Assembly (NCBI RefSeq): GCF_003144195.1
Contig: NW_020290023.1
Span: forward strand, 231,513 to 295,512
Length of the DNA: 64,000 nt
Reading direction: 5' to 3'
DNA from: Ceraceosorus guamensis
Taxonomy: Eukaryota; Basidiomycota; Exobasidiomycetes; Ceraceosorales; Ceraceosoraceae
Numbering within the stretch: position 1 is the first letter of the stretch; each line of letters opens with the position of its first letter. Of this stretch, positions 10,916 to 22,029 are shown piece after piece. The position numbers were made by a program, and so were the translations under genes. The notes beneath the pieces were generated by a model. That model had not been told where the DNA came from, did not search any database, and saw only the letters and a program-made list of their open reading frames with translations.

Positions 10916-11527
10916 CCTTTCGTCGCCGCGAGCGTCGGCACCTTCTTCCTTTCGAGGTCAGCCTCGATGCTGCTTGCAGTGCATCAGCGACGCCCTCTGC
11001 GAACCTGTCCTACGAGGGTGGCGGTGTGATTGAAGTGAATGCGTGCAGAGAGGAAAGAGAAGCATGGCACGGCTTGGCGTGGCAAGCCTGCCCGCTCGAT
11101 CTGACTTCGCTCTGGTGTCTTTGGAGACGTGCGAAAGGCAGGCGATCCACACGCGCACGGACGTGCAAACGCGTGGAGCGTATATACGTGCAGCATCAGC
11201 AGAGCTCGGAATCTGAATTCTGTTGCTTTTGACTCGAAATCGACGACTTCGCATCCTCTGCAGCGTGCATTGAGCCTTCAATCTTCACCTCCCACTACCG
11301 CACACGTCTCTCACGTTGACTCGGAGGGTCAAGGGGGGAAGCGGATCACTTCGTCTGGAATCACTTGCGGCAGGGATCAAAGCGCACGGGAGCAAGCAAG
11401 ACTTCGCAAGCTAGAAGCTGCACCGGAGCACACGTTCACACTGGAACCCCGACTGCTGAGGCCGAATTGAATGAGCACCACAGGTCCTCCACTTGGCTGA
11501 GCGGAATCCTAGCTTTCTAGACTTGAA
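10916..11527. other. Divergent promoter region, ATL1/PEX7
   Basis: 612 bases shared by two head-to-head genes. It contains the 10-bp palindrome CGTATATACG at 11179-11188. No further gene seen. Confidence 0.6.
11179..11188. promoter_or_regulatory. Palindromic TATA-like element CGTATATACG
   Basis: Perfect 10-bp palindrome with a TATATA core, 340 bases upstream of the PEX7 ATG and about 265 from the ATL1 ATG. It could serve either gene; function inferred. Confidence 0.3.
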
Positions 11528-12996
11528 ATGTCAAGTATACCACCAGGAGGAGGCGGAAGTGCTGCTCCGCCCCCTTTACGTCCTCCACCAGCTGCTTCCT
11601 CGCTTTCCGCACCCCTAATAGCACGCATTCCAACTCAAGGCTTCGCAGGTTACAACTTGGCTTGGTCTCCTTTCTATCCCGACAAGTTAGCCCTTGCAGG
11701 AGCTGCCAATTATGGCCTGGTGGGCAATGGTCGGGTGCACATATTTGGCACGGGAGCGATTGGGGGCGCAGGAAGGGGAGGTGGAGCAGCTGGAATCAGA
11801 GTAGAGAAGGGGTGAGTCAGGAGCTCGGTGGTGGCGTTGGTCATGGAAAGGCAGCAGCAGCGCACAAAAGATGCGGCTGGGTACTCGGGGATGGTGTTGA
11901 TGCCGTGTTTTGGTGAGAAGCTGAACCGCTGATTGCCGCACCTCGCGCTCCTCAGCTTTGACACGCAGGATGGGTTGTATGATGTAGCTTGGAGCGAAAT
12001 GCACGAGAACCAATTGGTGACAGGTAGTGGCGATGGGAGCATCAAGTTGTGGGACATTACGCTAGCGGCGAGTAGCGGAGAAGGCTAGCCTGTGCACAGT
12101 GCGAGCAGCCAGTTGTGCCTGAGCTTATACGAACAAGTGTCCTTCATCTTTTCAGGAGCATCCCATAAGGAATTGGGCAGAGCACACGCGCGAAGTGTTC
12201 AGTGTGGACTGGAACAATCTCAAGAAAGAGCTCTTCGCATCTAGTAGCTGGGACGGGAGCGTCAGAGTGGTGAGTTGGCTTGTCTCCTCATCTTGAAAGA
12301 CGTGGATCACCGCGCATAAATTTTGTCCCGCTCAACTCCTTCCCTGCATCATCTTTCCAGTGGCATCCCGAACAACCGAGATCTTTATTGGCCATCGGCT
12401 CCCATTCCGCTTGCGTCTATGGGGTAGCTTGGTCTCCACACAACCCGGACCTTCTCGCGTCAGCTTGTGGAGATGGGCATCTGAGGCTGTTCGACGTCCG
12501 GCAGGGTCCCAATGCACCTCCCGCAGCTGCTGTGCCAGTCGGAGGAGAAGTGTTGAGTCTGGACTGGAACAAGTACCGGCCCCTGCATATTGCGACTGGC
12601 AGCACCGATCGAGCGATCAAGGTGTGGGACCTGAGATCAGCAGCCAACAGATCCGTGCCGCAGCCGCCCGCTTCTTCCGCCGGCGCTGGACCGCTCGGGG
12701 GAGAAATCTCGACAGTCTTGATGGGACACGAATACGCGGTTCGTAGAGTCGCCTGGTCACCTCACAATGCGAGCATTCTGGGATCCACATCGTACGACAT
12801 GTCGGCTAGGATATGGGACGCTGATGTTGGAGCTGCAATCCAATCTGGACCTCGTATAGGCGCTCAAGGCGCTCTCAGAAGAAGACACGACGCACATACG
12901 GAATTTGTGGTGGGCATGGCTTGGAGCCTGTTTCAACAAGGCGTCGTCGCTACTTGTGCGTGGGACTGCGAAACACATCTTTGGGCTGCCGGATAG
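11528..12996 (+). CDS. PEX7: Peroxin 7, PTS2 receptor (WD40)
   Basis: Four exons (11528-11811, 11956-12067, 12156-12269, 12361-12996) give 381 aa, close to the usual Pex7 size plus a Pro/Ala-rich N-terminus of about 30 residues. WD40 repeats follow in order: [41 protein letters not shown], an [12 protein letters not shown] repeat, [35 protein letters not shown]...[29 protein letters not shown] and [23 protein letters not shown] is typical of Pex7. The protein carries PTS2 cargo such as thiolase to the peroxisome with a Pex20/Pex5-type partner. The second intron (12068-12155) begins GCGAGT: no GT donor keeps the frame, so it appears to be a GC-AG intron. Confidence 0.92.
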
Positions 12997-14490
12997 CGTA
13001 TGCGATTGGAATAGTATTGACAATGGTCCAAAGGGGCGCGGCGCTGGCCACGCTTTGACGGGTAGTTCGCGTTTGTCCTTGACTGTCCCGACGTGGTCGA
13101 GCCCGATGTGCAAAGCTTGACTCTCTCTACCCAAAGAGCTGCGAAAGACACAGCTTTTGATGCTCGTTCCACCGGTCATGTTGAGATCGAGACTCTCTCA
13201 TGTCTGCGCAGGGGGTTCGCGCACGCGGCAGGGCTGGCAAGGGTCTCGAGTCCACCGCGGTGATGGGATCGCTCCTGTCATTTGCGGCCGAGACGATGGT
13301 CGGTAGCCCTGCTGACCCCTTTGACAAACTCTGCCGTGAGGATTGCGGCGTGGACGTGCATGAAGCTGACGTGCCGTGCCGTGTACACACATCGCACAAA
13401 CTGGGCGGACTGTCAAGCCACGATCAAATTTTGGACGGACTCGAAGCATCAATCAGAAGAGTCAATAGTGCGTGCATCCTTTGGTGTGCGCTAACCAGTG
13501 ATAGGGCATGCATCGCTGCTGGTACAGTACCGTAGCTCTCATCGCTTCGAAAAGACTTTCTAAATCGGTTCGGGAGGAGAAATGCATGACGAGGACGCTA
13601 GAGGAGCGTGCCGCCGGGGCTTTGGCTTGAAGCTAGAGGGGCCATTCATGCGACGTTCACTTGAATGCGCTTTCTGCAAACGCGCGTAGACCGGCTTCTG
13701 CTGGGTAGCAAGCGTACGGTTCGCCGGCCATTGGTGCCGCAGACGGTGCACGTTCACGGTGCGTCGTTGCTGCTGCTGTGTTTGTCACGCAATCCCCGCT
13801 GCCATCCAAGTTGCGGGCAATCAGCAGCAAGGTCCTGTCCGACACATGGAGCTGTGCAGCTGCATGTCTGATGCAGCAGGATGGAGCTTTGCAACAACGC
13901 TGTGTGACTGGGAACTTAATTGCTTGCACAGATCGTCAAGCTGTATAGGAGGATCAGCAGCATTCAAGATTCGTCAGCGCGGAGGTAGTGTGACTGGACT
14001 CGTGAGTCGTGAGTGCGATTTTGCCACGGACAATTATTGATGATGAAATGACCCGCTGATGCGTGGCCGACCCGGCTGCATGTCACTCCACTCGTACACT
14101 CATGCACTGCATGGTGACTACAGTACTGACTCTTCAACGGTCGCTGGCAGACCGTTGGATCATCCATCGTGCTCCAGCAGGAACCTAAAGCCGACGTGCA
14201 TATGCATGTTCGATCGCCAATCACGAGTTTGAATATTGAGTGCGAGGCCCCTTTCAGCCACACGCTCAAGGTTGCGTGCGACGCGCTGCTGCCTAGCTAT
14301 GATCCGCTATCATCTTTGACAACCTCGGGAATTTCGCAAAGGCATTACAGGACCCTGCGAGACCAGGCTGAGCCACCAGACAAGAGAGCGATGCGAGGTG
14401 CTAATCAGCTCCAAACTTCGCGAGTCTCTCCTCGTGCCCAAGGAGTCCAGATGGAGCTCGTCTCCCCTTTGACGGAGCCTGCATCATTGA

Positions 14491-14506
14491 TTCCTATATA
14501 TAGGAA
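14491..14506. promoter_or_regulatory. Perfect 16-bp palindrome centred on TATATA
   Basis: TTCCTATATATAGGAA reads identically on both strands. It is followed by GAGCAGCAGCC. It lies deep in the 3-kb gap, 1.5 kb from either neighbouring CDS, so it may mark a promoter of an unannotated transcript or a binding site for a dimeric factor. Confidence 0.35.
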
Positions 14507-14901
14507 GGAGCAGCAGCCATCATTTTGCTGATGATGAGTCGCGAATTGCTGGAGCTCGTGTACTCTTGATTCGAAGTGCACCGTCCGCCGCCTCTTTTGA
14601 ACTTCGGATCTCGTATGCCGACTTAACGGTCAAACCCTTCTCAAAAGACTCGTCAGACTCACACTGTGCAACTCTAAGCCTTGTAAGCTCATACATATAC
14701 ATAGAAGATAGGCTGCAGCTTAGAAGGCTCGAGTTGAAATCACCTTTGCACGTCCTGCAGCTATATGGAGGTGCTTTGCAGAGGCCTGCCGCGCACACAT
14801 GCAAGTCAAGAGTCACGATGAGTGCCGGGCAGATTGATGGAAGGTCACAGCTTATATAGCTGTCGCAAGTCGTGCGCGCGCTCCAACCAGCATGCAGCGT
14901 G

Positions 14902-14922
14902 CAGCAGCAGCAGCAGCAGCAG
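14902..14922 (+). repeat. (CAG)7 trinucleotide repeat
   Basis: Seven perfect CAG units in intergenic DNA, near the start of a long but unrecognised ORF. Confidence 0.8.
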
Positions 14923-16049
14923 ACGACGCAAGAGACGACCGATTCAGTAATCTGGAATTGAATTTTTTAATCGCTGAGGATAACCTGACCGCTCGCAATG
15001 ATTCAAGTCGGGGCCGCACTCAAGACTCTCAGTCAGCACGCACCCTTAACATGTTCCTCTTGCCGCTCAGAGCCGCTTCTGTGCTGCTGACCCCAAACAC
15101 CTGCAGCCTTCGGGCACTTATGCACACTCGAGCCGTTTCAGCAGTCGCAAGTAGACTCACCTCAAAACCCACGCAGAGCACCTTTCCTTCCCACCTAACT
15201 TCGCTTGGACATTCGCTCGCTCTTCTCACCCTTTGGCTACTCGCTCGCCTGCCTTCCACGCACCTCATCGGGAGCGACAGACAGCACTCCAAGAAGTTCG
15301 CATCCTGCCATAGGAACGCCCAACCTTTTTTTGCGCGTGAGTCGCCGCTTCTGTCGTCTACCTATCTGCTACTCGAGGACCGTTCCGCGCTTGCTGTTTC
15401 CACGGTTCCTGTGTTACACTGGGAGTCGATGCTCGCGCGTTGCGTGAAGGGGTGGCCTAGGCACACAGATTGTAGGCGGGAGGAGCTTCCGCTGGCTAGA
15501 CTGAGGAGGTGGTCAGGGTGCTGGCCAAGGCTCGAGAAGGGGGTTGCTCGCGATCGCGGCAGAAGCTATATGGGTGCGAGCAAGACCCAGGTGCGGTGCC
15601 TCGCGTGGGCGGATCAAATTGTTGACGCCAGTGCTCGGACGCCAAGTGCGCTCAGCTCGAGAGAATTCTCGATCACGCTCGCTCCGTCCCTCGCCCTCAC
15701 CAGTCACGAGTCTGTTTTTCCCAAGCGCATTCATCCGAAGCTCGGAGGTGCTACGTGGTACTGACATTCGATCGCTGGTCTTTCTTTGGCTGCCCCTCTC
15801 CGCTCCTCGAACTCACTTCCGTATCGCGCCATGTGCGCTAAATGATACATCACGGCTTTTCAACTGCAATCCGTGCATAGTCCCAAGGCTCGCCAACAAC
15901 GGATCTGCGCTTCGGGCCGAAAACCATCCTGGGAGGGCCAGTCTTTCGAGGAGCTGGACGGAGCATCGCAGGAACGAGGTCACGAATAGTAGTTTTGGCA
16001 AGCGAAGCGATAGCTATAGGCTAATTCCAGGCTCGGTGCGGCCCGCGTA

Positions 16050-18842
16050 ATGTCAGGTGAAAAAGGTTTCCTGTCACCGCCAAGTCCATCAGGCACGGCG
16101 CCACCTCCATACAGATTCCATCAAGTACCCCAAACGCCTTCCACATCTAGACCCAGTTCCAGGCCAAGCTCACCGCCTCACGGCGGATCAGTACCAATGC
16201 CAGGCCCATCAAGCGGGTCGGGCGATAAGGGAGGGTTTTCGCTGGACTTGGGCAGATCGGGGCAAGGCAAGGGTGGAATCTTGTTTCCTCTCGTGGTCCT
16301 CAAGAGCATACTTGGCTTGCTGTTGAGGAGATGGAAGACAGTCATCTTTGTCGTCGCCTTTGGCACCCTCGCTGCTTTTGGAATGTTCGGAGCTATGTGG
16401 ACAGAATGGCGAGAGATGACGTACTACAGGTGAGTGGTTAAGGTGTGCTCAATCTAGCCTCTTCGTCCTGCAAGGTCGTCGGGGCCAGAGCAGGAGATTG
16501 CCGCCTTGCATCCGTGCAGCGAGGCCGGATACTGCGCTGGGAAGGCCGTGACCTGAACGCAGTGGGCCGCCACGCTTCGAGGGACACGTTGTTGTTCGGA
16601 TATCGCGACACTGAGCGCTGTGCTGATCGTTCCTTCCAATCTTGCTTGCAGAGTTGATCCCTACCCTCAATTCTCACCTGCTCATCCACACCCGGGAGGA
16701 GCGCATGAGGAGATCGCGTCTGGCCACCAGAGCAGGCCCATTCAGCCAATCTCCCTGTCCGCCTGCCCAGGACCCAAGGCTGGCATGCCCATTCCTCGCG
16801 CCCCCCTGAAGTACTACAAGACCCCCGAGACACATCCCATTCCCTTGGTTGGTGACTACAAGCTTGTCAACTTGGACAACAGCAAGTGCCTGACCTACAG
16901 GGATAGGTATTCCATGTACACCGACGACGCTCTTGGCATCACATATCGCCAAGACCTGGATGAGGAGATGGAGGAGACCAGGAGGAAAAAAGCCGCTCTG
17001 TACGACGATGATCCCGACAACTTGAAGCCGACTGCAAGTACTGCGAGCAATGGCGCTGCTATCACAGGAGGTCAAGGAGCCTTTGGAGGTCAGGGAAAGA
17101 GCGGAAATTCGAGCAGGCAGAGGAGGCCTGCCAACAAGTCTTCCTCCTCCGCATCATCGACGACCACGGCTAGTCATGCCAAGGCAACCAAAATCGCGCC
17201 CTTCAACAATACGGATCCGCTGTATGGCCCTCAGAAGCCGGCAAACTGGCACGAGGGTGATTGGGAAAGATATTTGCGGGACCGGACGTGGAGGGCGAAC
17301 TTGCGATCCGAAGAGTTGGGCCCGATCTCTTTCCCAGACTGGCGCGCTCTCATGGACGCCTGCTTCGAGAAACGTGAACGCGAGCGTGGACGAGCGGCTG
17401 GAGTGGACCCCTACGATCCGACCTCGCAGCCGCTTGCAGACGTCATTGCGCAAGAGATGATGGACGAGGACATCCCCGCTAAGTTCAAGACTACACCAGA
17501 GACCAAACGAACAGCGCTTGTCATGCGTGCTTACGAGGGCTACGTGTGGCGCGAGGACGATATCCTCAATATGAGAGCTCTGATTGGCGAGCTTTCTCTG
17601 AACAACCCCAACACACCTTACGACATCAGAATTTTGGTCGAGGTGCATGGCCGCCACTTATCCGTCTTTACGTCGGAGTGGGACCGATTGAACGTGCTGA
17701 GGTCGAGCGTTCCACGCGAATTCTGGGGCATGGTGGAGCTATGGACGGAGGACGAGATGTGTGCTCTTTACCCAGGACTACCTGGGAAGTTCCTCAACCA
17801 CATGATTGCGCAGAGGTGAGTAGGACGAAGTGACGCGTGTTGGTCCGGACGCTGACGCATACACTACTCTGGCCCCTTGCAGCTCTTACCGCAGCTGCTT
17901 GATGGCGCTCCAGAAGTTCTATCTCGACCACCAAGAGTACGACTTCGTTTGGAATTGGGAGATGGATGTCAGATATATTGGCAATTACCTGGATTACTTT
18001 GAAGGTATCGAAGAGTACTCCCGAAAAGAACCTCTGCACGTGGGCATGGACAAGTATGATAGCTGGTTCGTGCGCAACGTCAGCGTTAGCGAGGAGAATT
18101 GGCGGGATAATGCCACGTTGATCGATGGAAGAGGCGATGAGGCGGATCTCATCACTCTTGGTCCCGTCTTCGATCCCCGTGGAAGCGGTTGGTTCTGGGA
18201 GTACGATGTGCAAAATTATCCCAAGGGGGAGGCAACTCACCGCCGCGCATCGATCGGCACAAATATGCGCATGTCCAGGTCACTGTTGGATGCTATGAAC
18301 GTGGTTAATGCGGAAGCGAAAAAGTCGCTGCATTGCGAAGCGTGGCCGACGACGCTCGTCTTGCATTCGCAATTACCAATTTCGCACGATCACTCCTTCT
18401 ACCCCGAGGCTGGATTCACACACAATCTGCCCCTGCCTTTCAAGGGTGTCTTTGCACCTCACCCCGTCTACTTCCGACACTATTGGGATCCCGAAGTGCT
18501 GCACTCAAGAATCAACAGACCCGACTTTTACAAGAAGGCAAACGAGAAAATCATGCGAGATTCGGCATTCTACTACGATGGTGCACATGCCAAAGAGAGT
18601 GAGTAAAGAGAGGCCCATTTGCTGGTGCGAATCTACCTGCGGGATGGCTAACGAGCTCAACGTCGATTCATTGATTGGCAGTCTACGTCGGTTGGAAGGC
18701 GAAGGAATCAGTTTGCAGAGCTCCAGTCCTTTTGCACCCCATCAAGCGCAGTGAGTAGTAAGACTTGAGAAGCCAAGTTCTTGACTGATCACTTGCTGAC
18801 ACGTCTTTGTTTCCACCCCCTTTTTTCTCCGTAGTCAACTGA
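16050..18842 (+). CDS. DUF3405 family type II membrane protein
   Basis: Five exons (16050-16429, 16652-17815, 17883-18598, 18682-18750, 18835-18842) give 778 aa. A Ser/Pro-rich cytosolic head precedes one membrane helix at about residues 97-118. The large lumenal part has hallmarks of the fungal DUF3405 family: RALVMRAYEGYVWREDD, RILVEVHGRHLS, EFDFVWNWEMD-like DFVWNWEMDVRY, and a late GVFAPHPVYF segment. The DVRY and EMD acidic clusters resemble nucleotide-sugar-binding regions of glycosyltransferases, but enzyme activity is not established. A Lys/Ser-rich insert lies near residues 265-315. The last intron is inferred from a GTGAGT donor and a strong pyrimidine-rich CCGTAG acceptor; without it the CDS ends at 18758 with two different residues. 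Confidence 0.85.
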
Positions 18843-19393
18843 GCCATTTTGTTCCATCACCTCCGAACACTTCACAGCAGGCCATGCATAGTGGCACTTC
18901 AACGTTACCCACCCCCAATCCTCCCTTTCCTTCATGACTCTCAGGGCCAGCTCCTGCTCCTCTTTTGTTTTCCCCGTCTCCATTCTCATTCAGATTGTCT
19001 GGCTTTGTGCATGCTACTTCGTCGCCCCTTTACCTTACCCTCACGCCGTTCTTGGACGCCACTACTTTTCCGCACGATCCTCTCGACCAACGTTACTCCG
19101 GTGTTCTTGCCGAACACGAACGATGACTGCAATCTTCGCTGCCGAGCACGTATGAACCTATGAATTGCGCGAGCATCGCTGCTTCTGGCGCGCTTGCTGA
19201 CGTTCGACCGCAGAGACGACAGAAAGGTCGTCGGGATACAGTTTGGGGAATTTGAGTGCGAGCGAAGTAGGGGAGTGGACCGAGGAGCGACTCGCTGATG
19301 TGGTGGGCGTGCGATACGCGGTGAATGCAGAGTAAAGATCCTATGTGGGATTGGAAAGGTTCTGTCTGGCTTACAGCGGTACAGTGTGCTGAT
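18843..19393. other. Convergent 3' intergenic region
   Basis: About 550 bases between the DUF3405 gene (+) and the coiled-coil protein gene (-). Pyrimidine-rich at first. No gene seen. Confidence 0.6.
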
Positions 19394-22029
19394 TTACACA
19401 GGCTGCGTCGAGCTCGCCCGAGCGGGGCGCAAAATGGCTTGCTTGTCCCGACGAGCTTGGATCGCTACTGCTGCATGACTGGGTGCAGACGTATTGCTTT
19501 CCATTTGTGCTTGATTCATCAGTGCTGCTAATCCGCGGCGGAGAAATCGATTCAGTATCAGTTGCTGTAGCCCTGCTTCTCGAAGCTGGTGCGCAGGGCT
19601 ACTCGCCTGCTGTGGCGAAAGTGCCTTGTGTCCTGCATGCCCTGACACAGGAGACAACTCGCGCAACGCTTCTTTGTGTGCTTGAGCTTGACCTGGTGTT
19701 TGAGGAGCGGCATGAGCATGACCGGGTGCGTACAACGGAAGAGTTGGGGCGAAAATAGGCACGATGCTGGTTTGCGACGACATGAGCGACCCTTCATTAG
19801 TGGGCCTTGAACCCATAGACATAGTCAGATTGCGGCAGTGCAGTTCGTTGCGAAGGGTTTCAATTTCCTGGTCCTTGGACTGCAAAGTGGTGCGAAGTTG
19901 TCCCACAAGGGTTTGTGCCTCAAAGCATTGCAGAGGCTTAGCAAGCAATAATCGTGACTCAGGTTGCGACTGTAGCCATACCACTTACCTCACGTACGTA
20001 CTGACTGAGTTGTCGCTGAGCAGCATTCTTCTCGTCTACCAAACGCGCACGCTGGTCGACCGCTTCCGCAAGTTGCTGATCTAGGCCTCTGCGAGTCTGC
20101 CAAAACAAGAGTCGCTCGCGCACAGAAATGAGGAACAAGAGTTCGATCTTTTGGTCCGGTGGCATGGCGCGGAAGTTGTGCGCCTCGAGCACGCCCTCGA
20201 GATCTGAATGCGCGCGCTGGCTTGCATCCAAGTCTGCAGCAGGCAGAGAGGTTGCACAGGCCTGTGCTGCGGTGACGCTCTGGTCGTTCGCCAAATTTGC
20301 TGATGGCGAAGGGCCGTTGCGCTCAAAGGGGTTGAAGCTTGGAAGGACGAAATTTGTCGCAGGAGCAGTTCGAGTAGGAGGAGCACTGCGGGGGGCCACG
20401 ATGTTGGAAATTGCCTCCTGTGCCCAAGGAGGACGCACCGTGACACCGTGCGTTTGCTGCGAGAACACCGCTGGTGCGAAGCTCTCTGCACCGTCTGCAG
20501 TACACGTCTTTGCGTGTTGGTCACAAGCGATCGCAGCTGCTTGCTTCGTGTCAATAGTGATCGAGCCCTTCGTGCGCTTTCTGCTTTGAGTGTTGGACAG
20601 CGCTGCATTCTGCTGTACCTTGCGATCAATTCGACTCGGCGTGGCGGACTTGCGCTTGACTTTAGGTTTGAGAGGGCTTGCCCAGTCCTTCGACGTGGCT
20701 TCAGGAGCACATACTGCCGTCTGAGTCATATCACCATCGTTCTCCGCAATTGGATGTCGACCCATGCTGTTGGAAGGAGCACATACTGCCGTCTGAGTCA
20801 TATCACCATCGTTCTCCGCAATCGGATATCGACCCATGCTGTTGGAATGAGTCGATGTTGCCAGACCTCCGCTAGTAATAGTGGTGTATCCTGATGGGAT
20901 TCCGTTGACCGCGAGCGCACCCTTGGAGGTTCCCAGCAGACCGCCTTGATCAAGAATGAAGCCATACCTGTGTCCGCTCAAAGTGCGTCAGCTGTGTGTG
21001 CGCATCGTGCCCGTGCCTCAGAGAGTCGACGTACGTTAGGCGCAGGGCGCTGATCAGAGTGTCTGAAGGCACAAGAGCTGGCAGACCGCCGTCCGGTGCA
21101 CTTGTTGAACCTGGGGTGGGACAGGGAGCGTCGGACCTGGAAATACACAAGCTAATGCTACTGCTATCAAAGAGAGTCAAGATCGAAATTCTGATGCTTG
21201 GCTGAGCCCGAAAGGCGTCGATGACGCCGTTCGTGTGAGGCGTCGCTTGCGACGAAAGCGCGGGGAAAGGCTTTGCATCGATCGGTCCAATGCTACTACT
21301 GGCTTTTGTATCTGCACGGGTCTGTATGATAGGGAGCGAGCAGCAAGCGAGCGATTAGATTTTTGCTTTGTAAACGAGCACGCTCAGGTCTCGACTTACC
21401 CCTAGTGGCTTGCTGTGCTCGGCGGTTGAGGATCGTAGTAGCTGCGCATACAAGAGGCTGGTGAGCAGGGGCCGAAAGCACGTCTGAGGCCGACCTACTC
21501 CTGGGATACGCACTTTGACGATCTCGCGATGTCGCCTGACACTGCTCTGCTCGCGAGCGTCGATTTGATTACGTAGGCTCACCAAAGACTGCGAAAGGCC
21601 ATCTAGATTTACCTTCGACAGCGTTACGTCTCCGAGTGGCGAGCCGACACTTCCGCGCGGATTGTTTCCACTCGTATGTGATCATACATGCTGGTCCAAA
21701 GGGGCGGCGCCGTTCGTGACGGTCGTTGCGGATTCTGAAGCACCTTGAATTATGTTGGTTGGACTGGCAATTGAAGCTGATTCCGACTGTTTCACAAGAC
21801 TCGATCGGACGTCGTTCACAGCAATGATCGGCGCGCTTTTGGTGCGAATAACACTCGGCTTAGGCGAGGCCGGTGGCGATTGAAGCAGCTCGTCTACCTC
21901 AGAGCCGACTGGGGATGCCTTGAGCTGGAGCTGGGCTTCGATCGCTTCATTGCAGAAAACGCTAGGGTCAGAGGGAGCGGGGTCAGAGGGAGCGGGGCCA
22001 ACAAGACCGGAGGGTCGAAAGCTGTTCAT
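19394..22029 (-). CDS. Unrecognised Ser-rich protein with C-terminal coiled coil
   Basis: Six exons on the minus strand (22029-21688, 21612-21499, 21441-21400, 21321-21035, 20967-19989, 19936-19394) give about 768 aa. I do not recognise the family. The N-terminal 114 residues are disordered-looking. An ordered stretch follows, with alternating hydrophobics (PSIRISILTLFD, then TLISALRLTYGFILDQG). The middle is Lys/Ser/Thr-rich with a basic KPKVKRKS patch that could be a nuclear signal and two near-identical 24-residue repeats. Near the end, roughly 120 residues (RERLLFW...LQSKDQEIETLRNEL) look like a coiled coil. Introns 2 (57 nt, stop-free) and 5 (52 nt) are short, so exon borders there are less certain. 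Confidence 0.6.
20703..20846 (-). repeat. 72-bp in-frame tandem duplication
   Basis: Two adjacent 72-bp units (20703-20774 and 20775-20846) differ at only two bases. Each encodes 24 residues containing PIAENDGDMTQTAVCAP. Both lie inside the exon of the unrecognised coiled-coil protein. Confidence 0.95.

Larger units (their letters stand above)
12997..16049. other. Long intergenic region rich in TATA-like elements
   Basis: 3.05 kb with no recognised gene, the largest gap in the window. It holds GTGAGTCGTGAGT words near 13997, the palindrome at 14491-14506, TTATATAG near 14853, a (CAG)7 run at 14902-14922, and a 290-codon ATG-started plus-strand ORF (14892-15764) with low-complexity content and no recognisable domain. 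The last few hundred bases are presumably the promoter and leader of the DUF3405 gene. Confidence 0.5.

Noticed and set aside
12332-13179. Minus-strand ORFs across the end of PEX7
   Set aside because: Antisense shadows of WD40 exons; no conserved content.
16438-16833. 131-codon minus-strand ORF
   Set aside because: Antisense to the intron and second exon of the DUF3405 gene, no motif.
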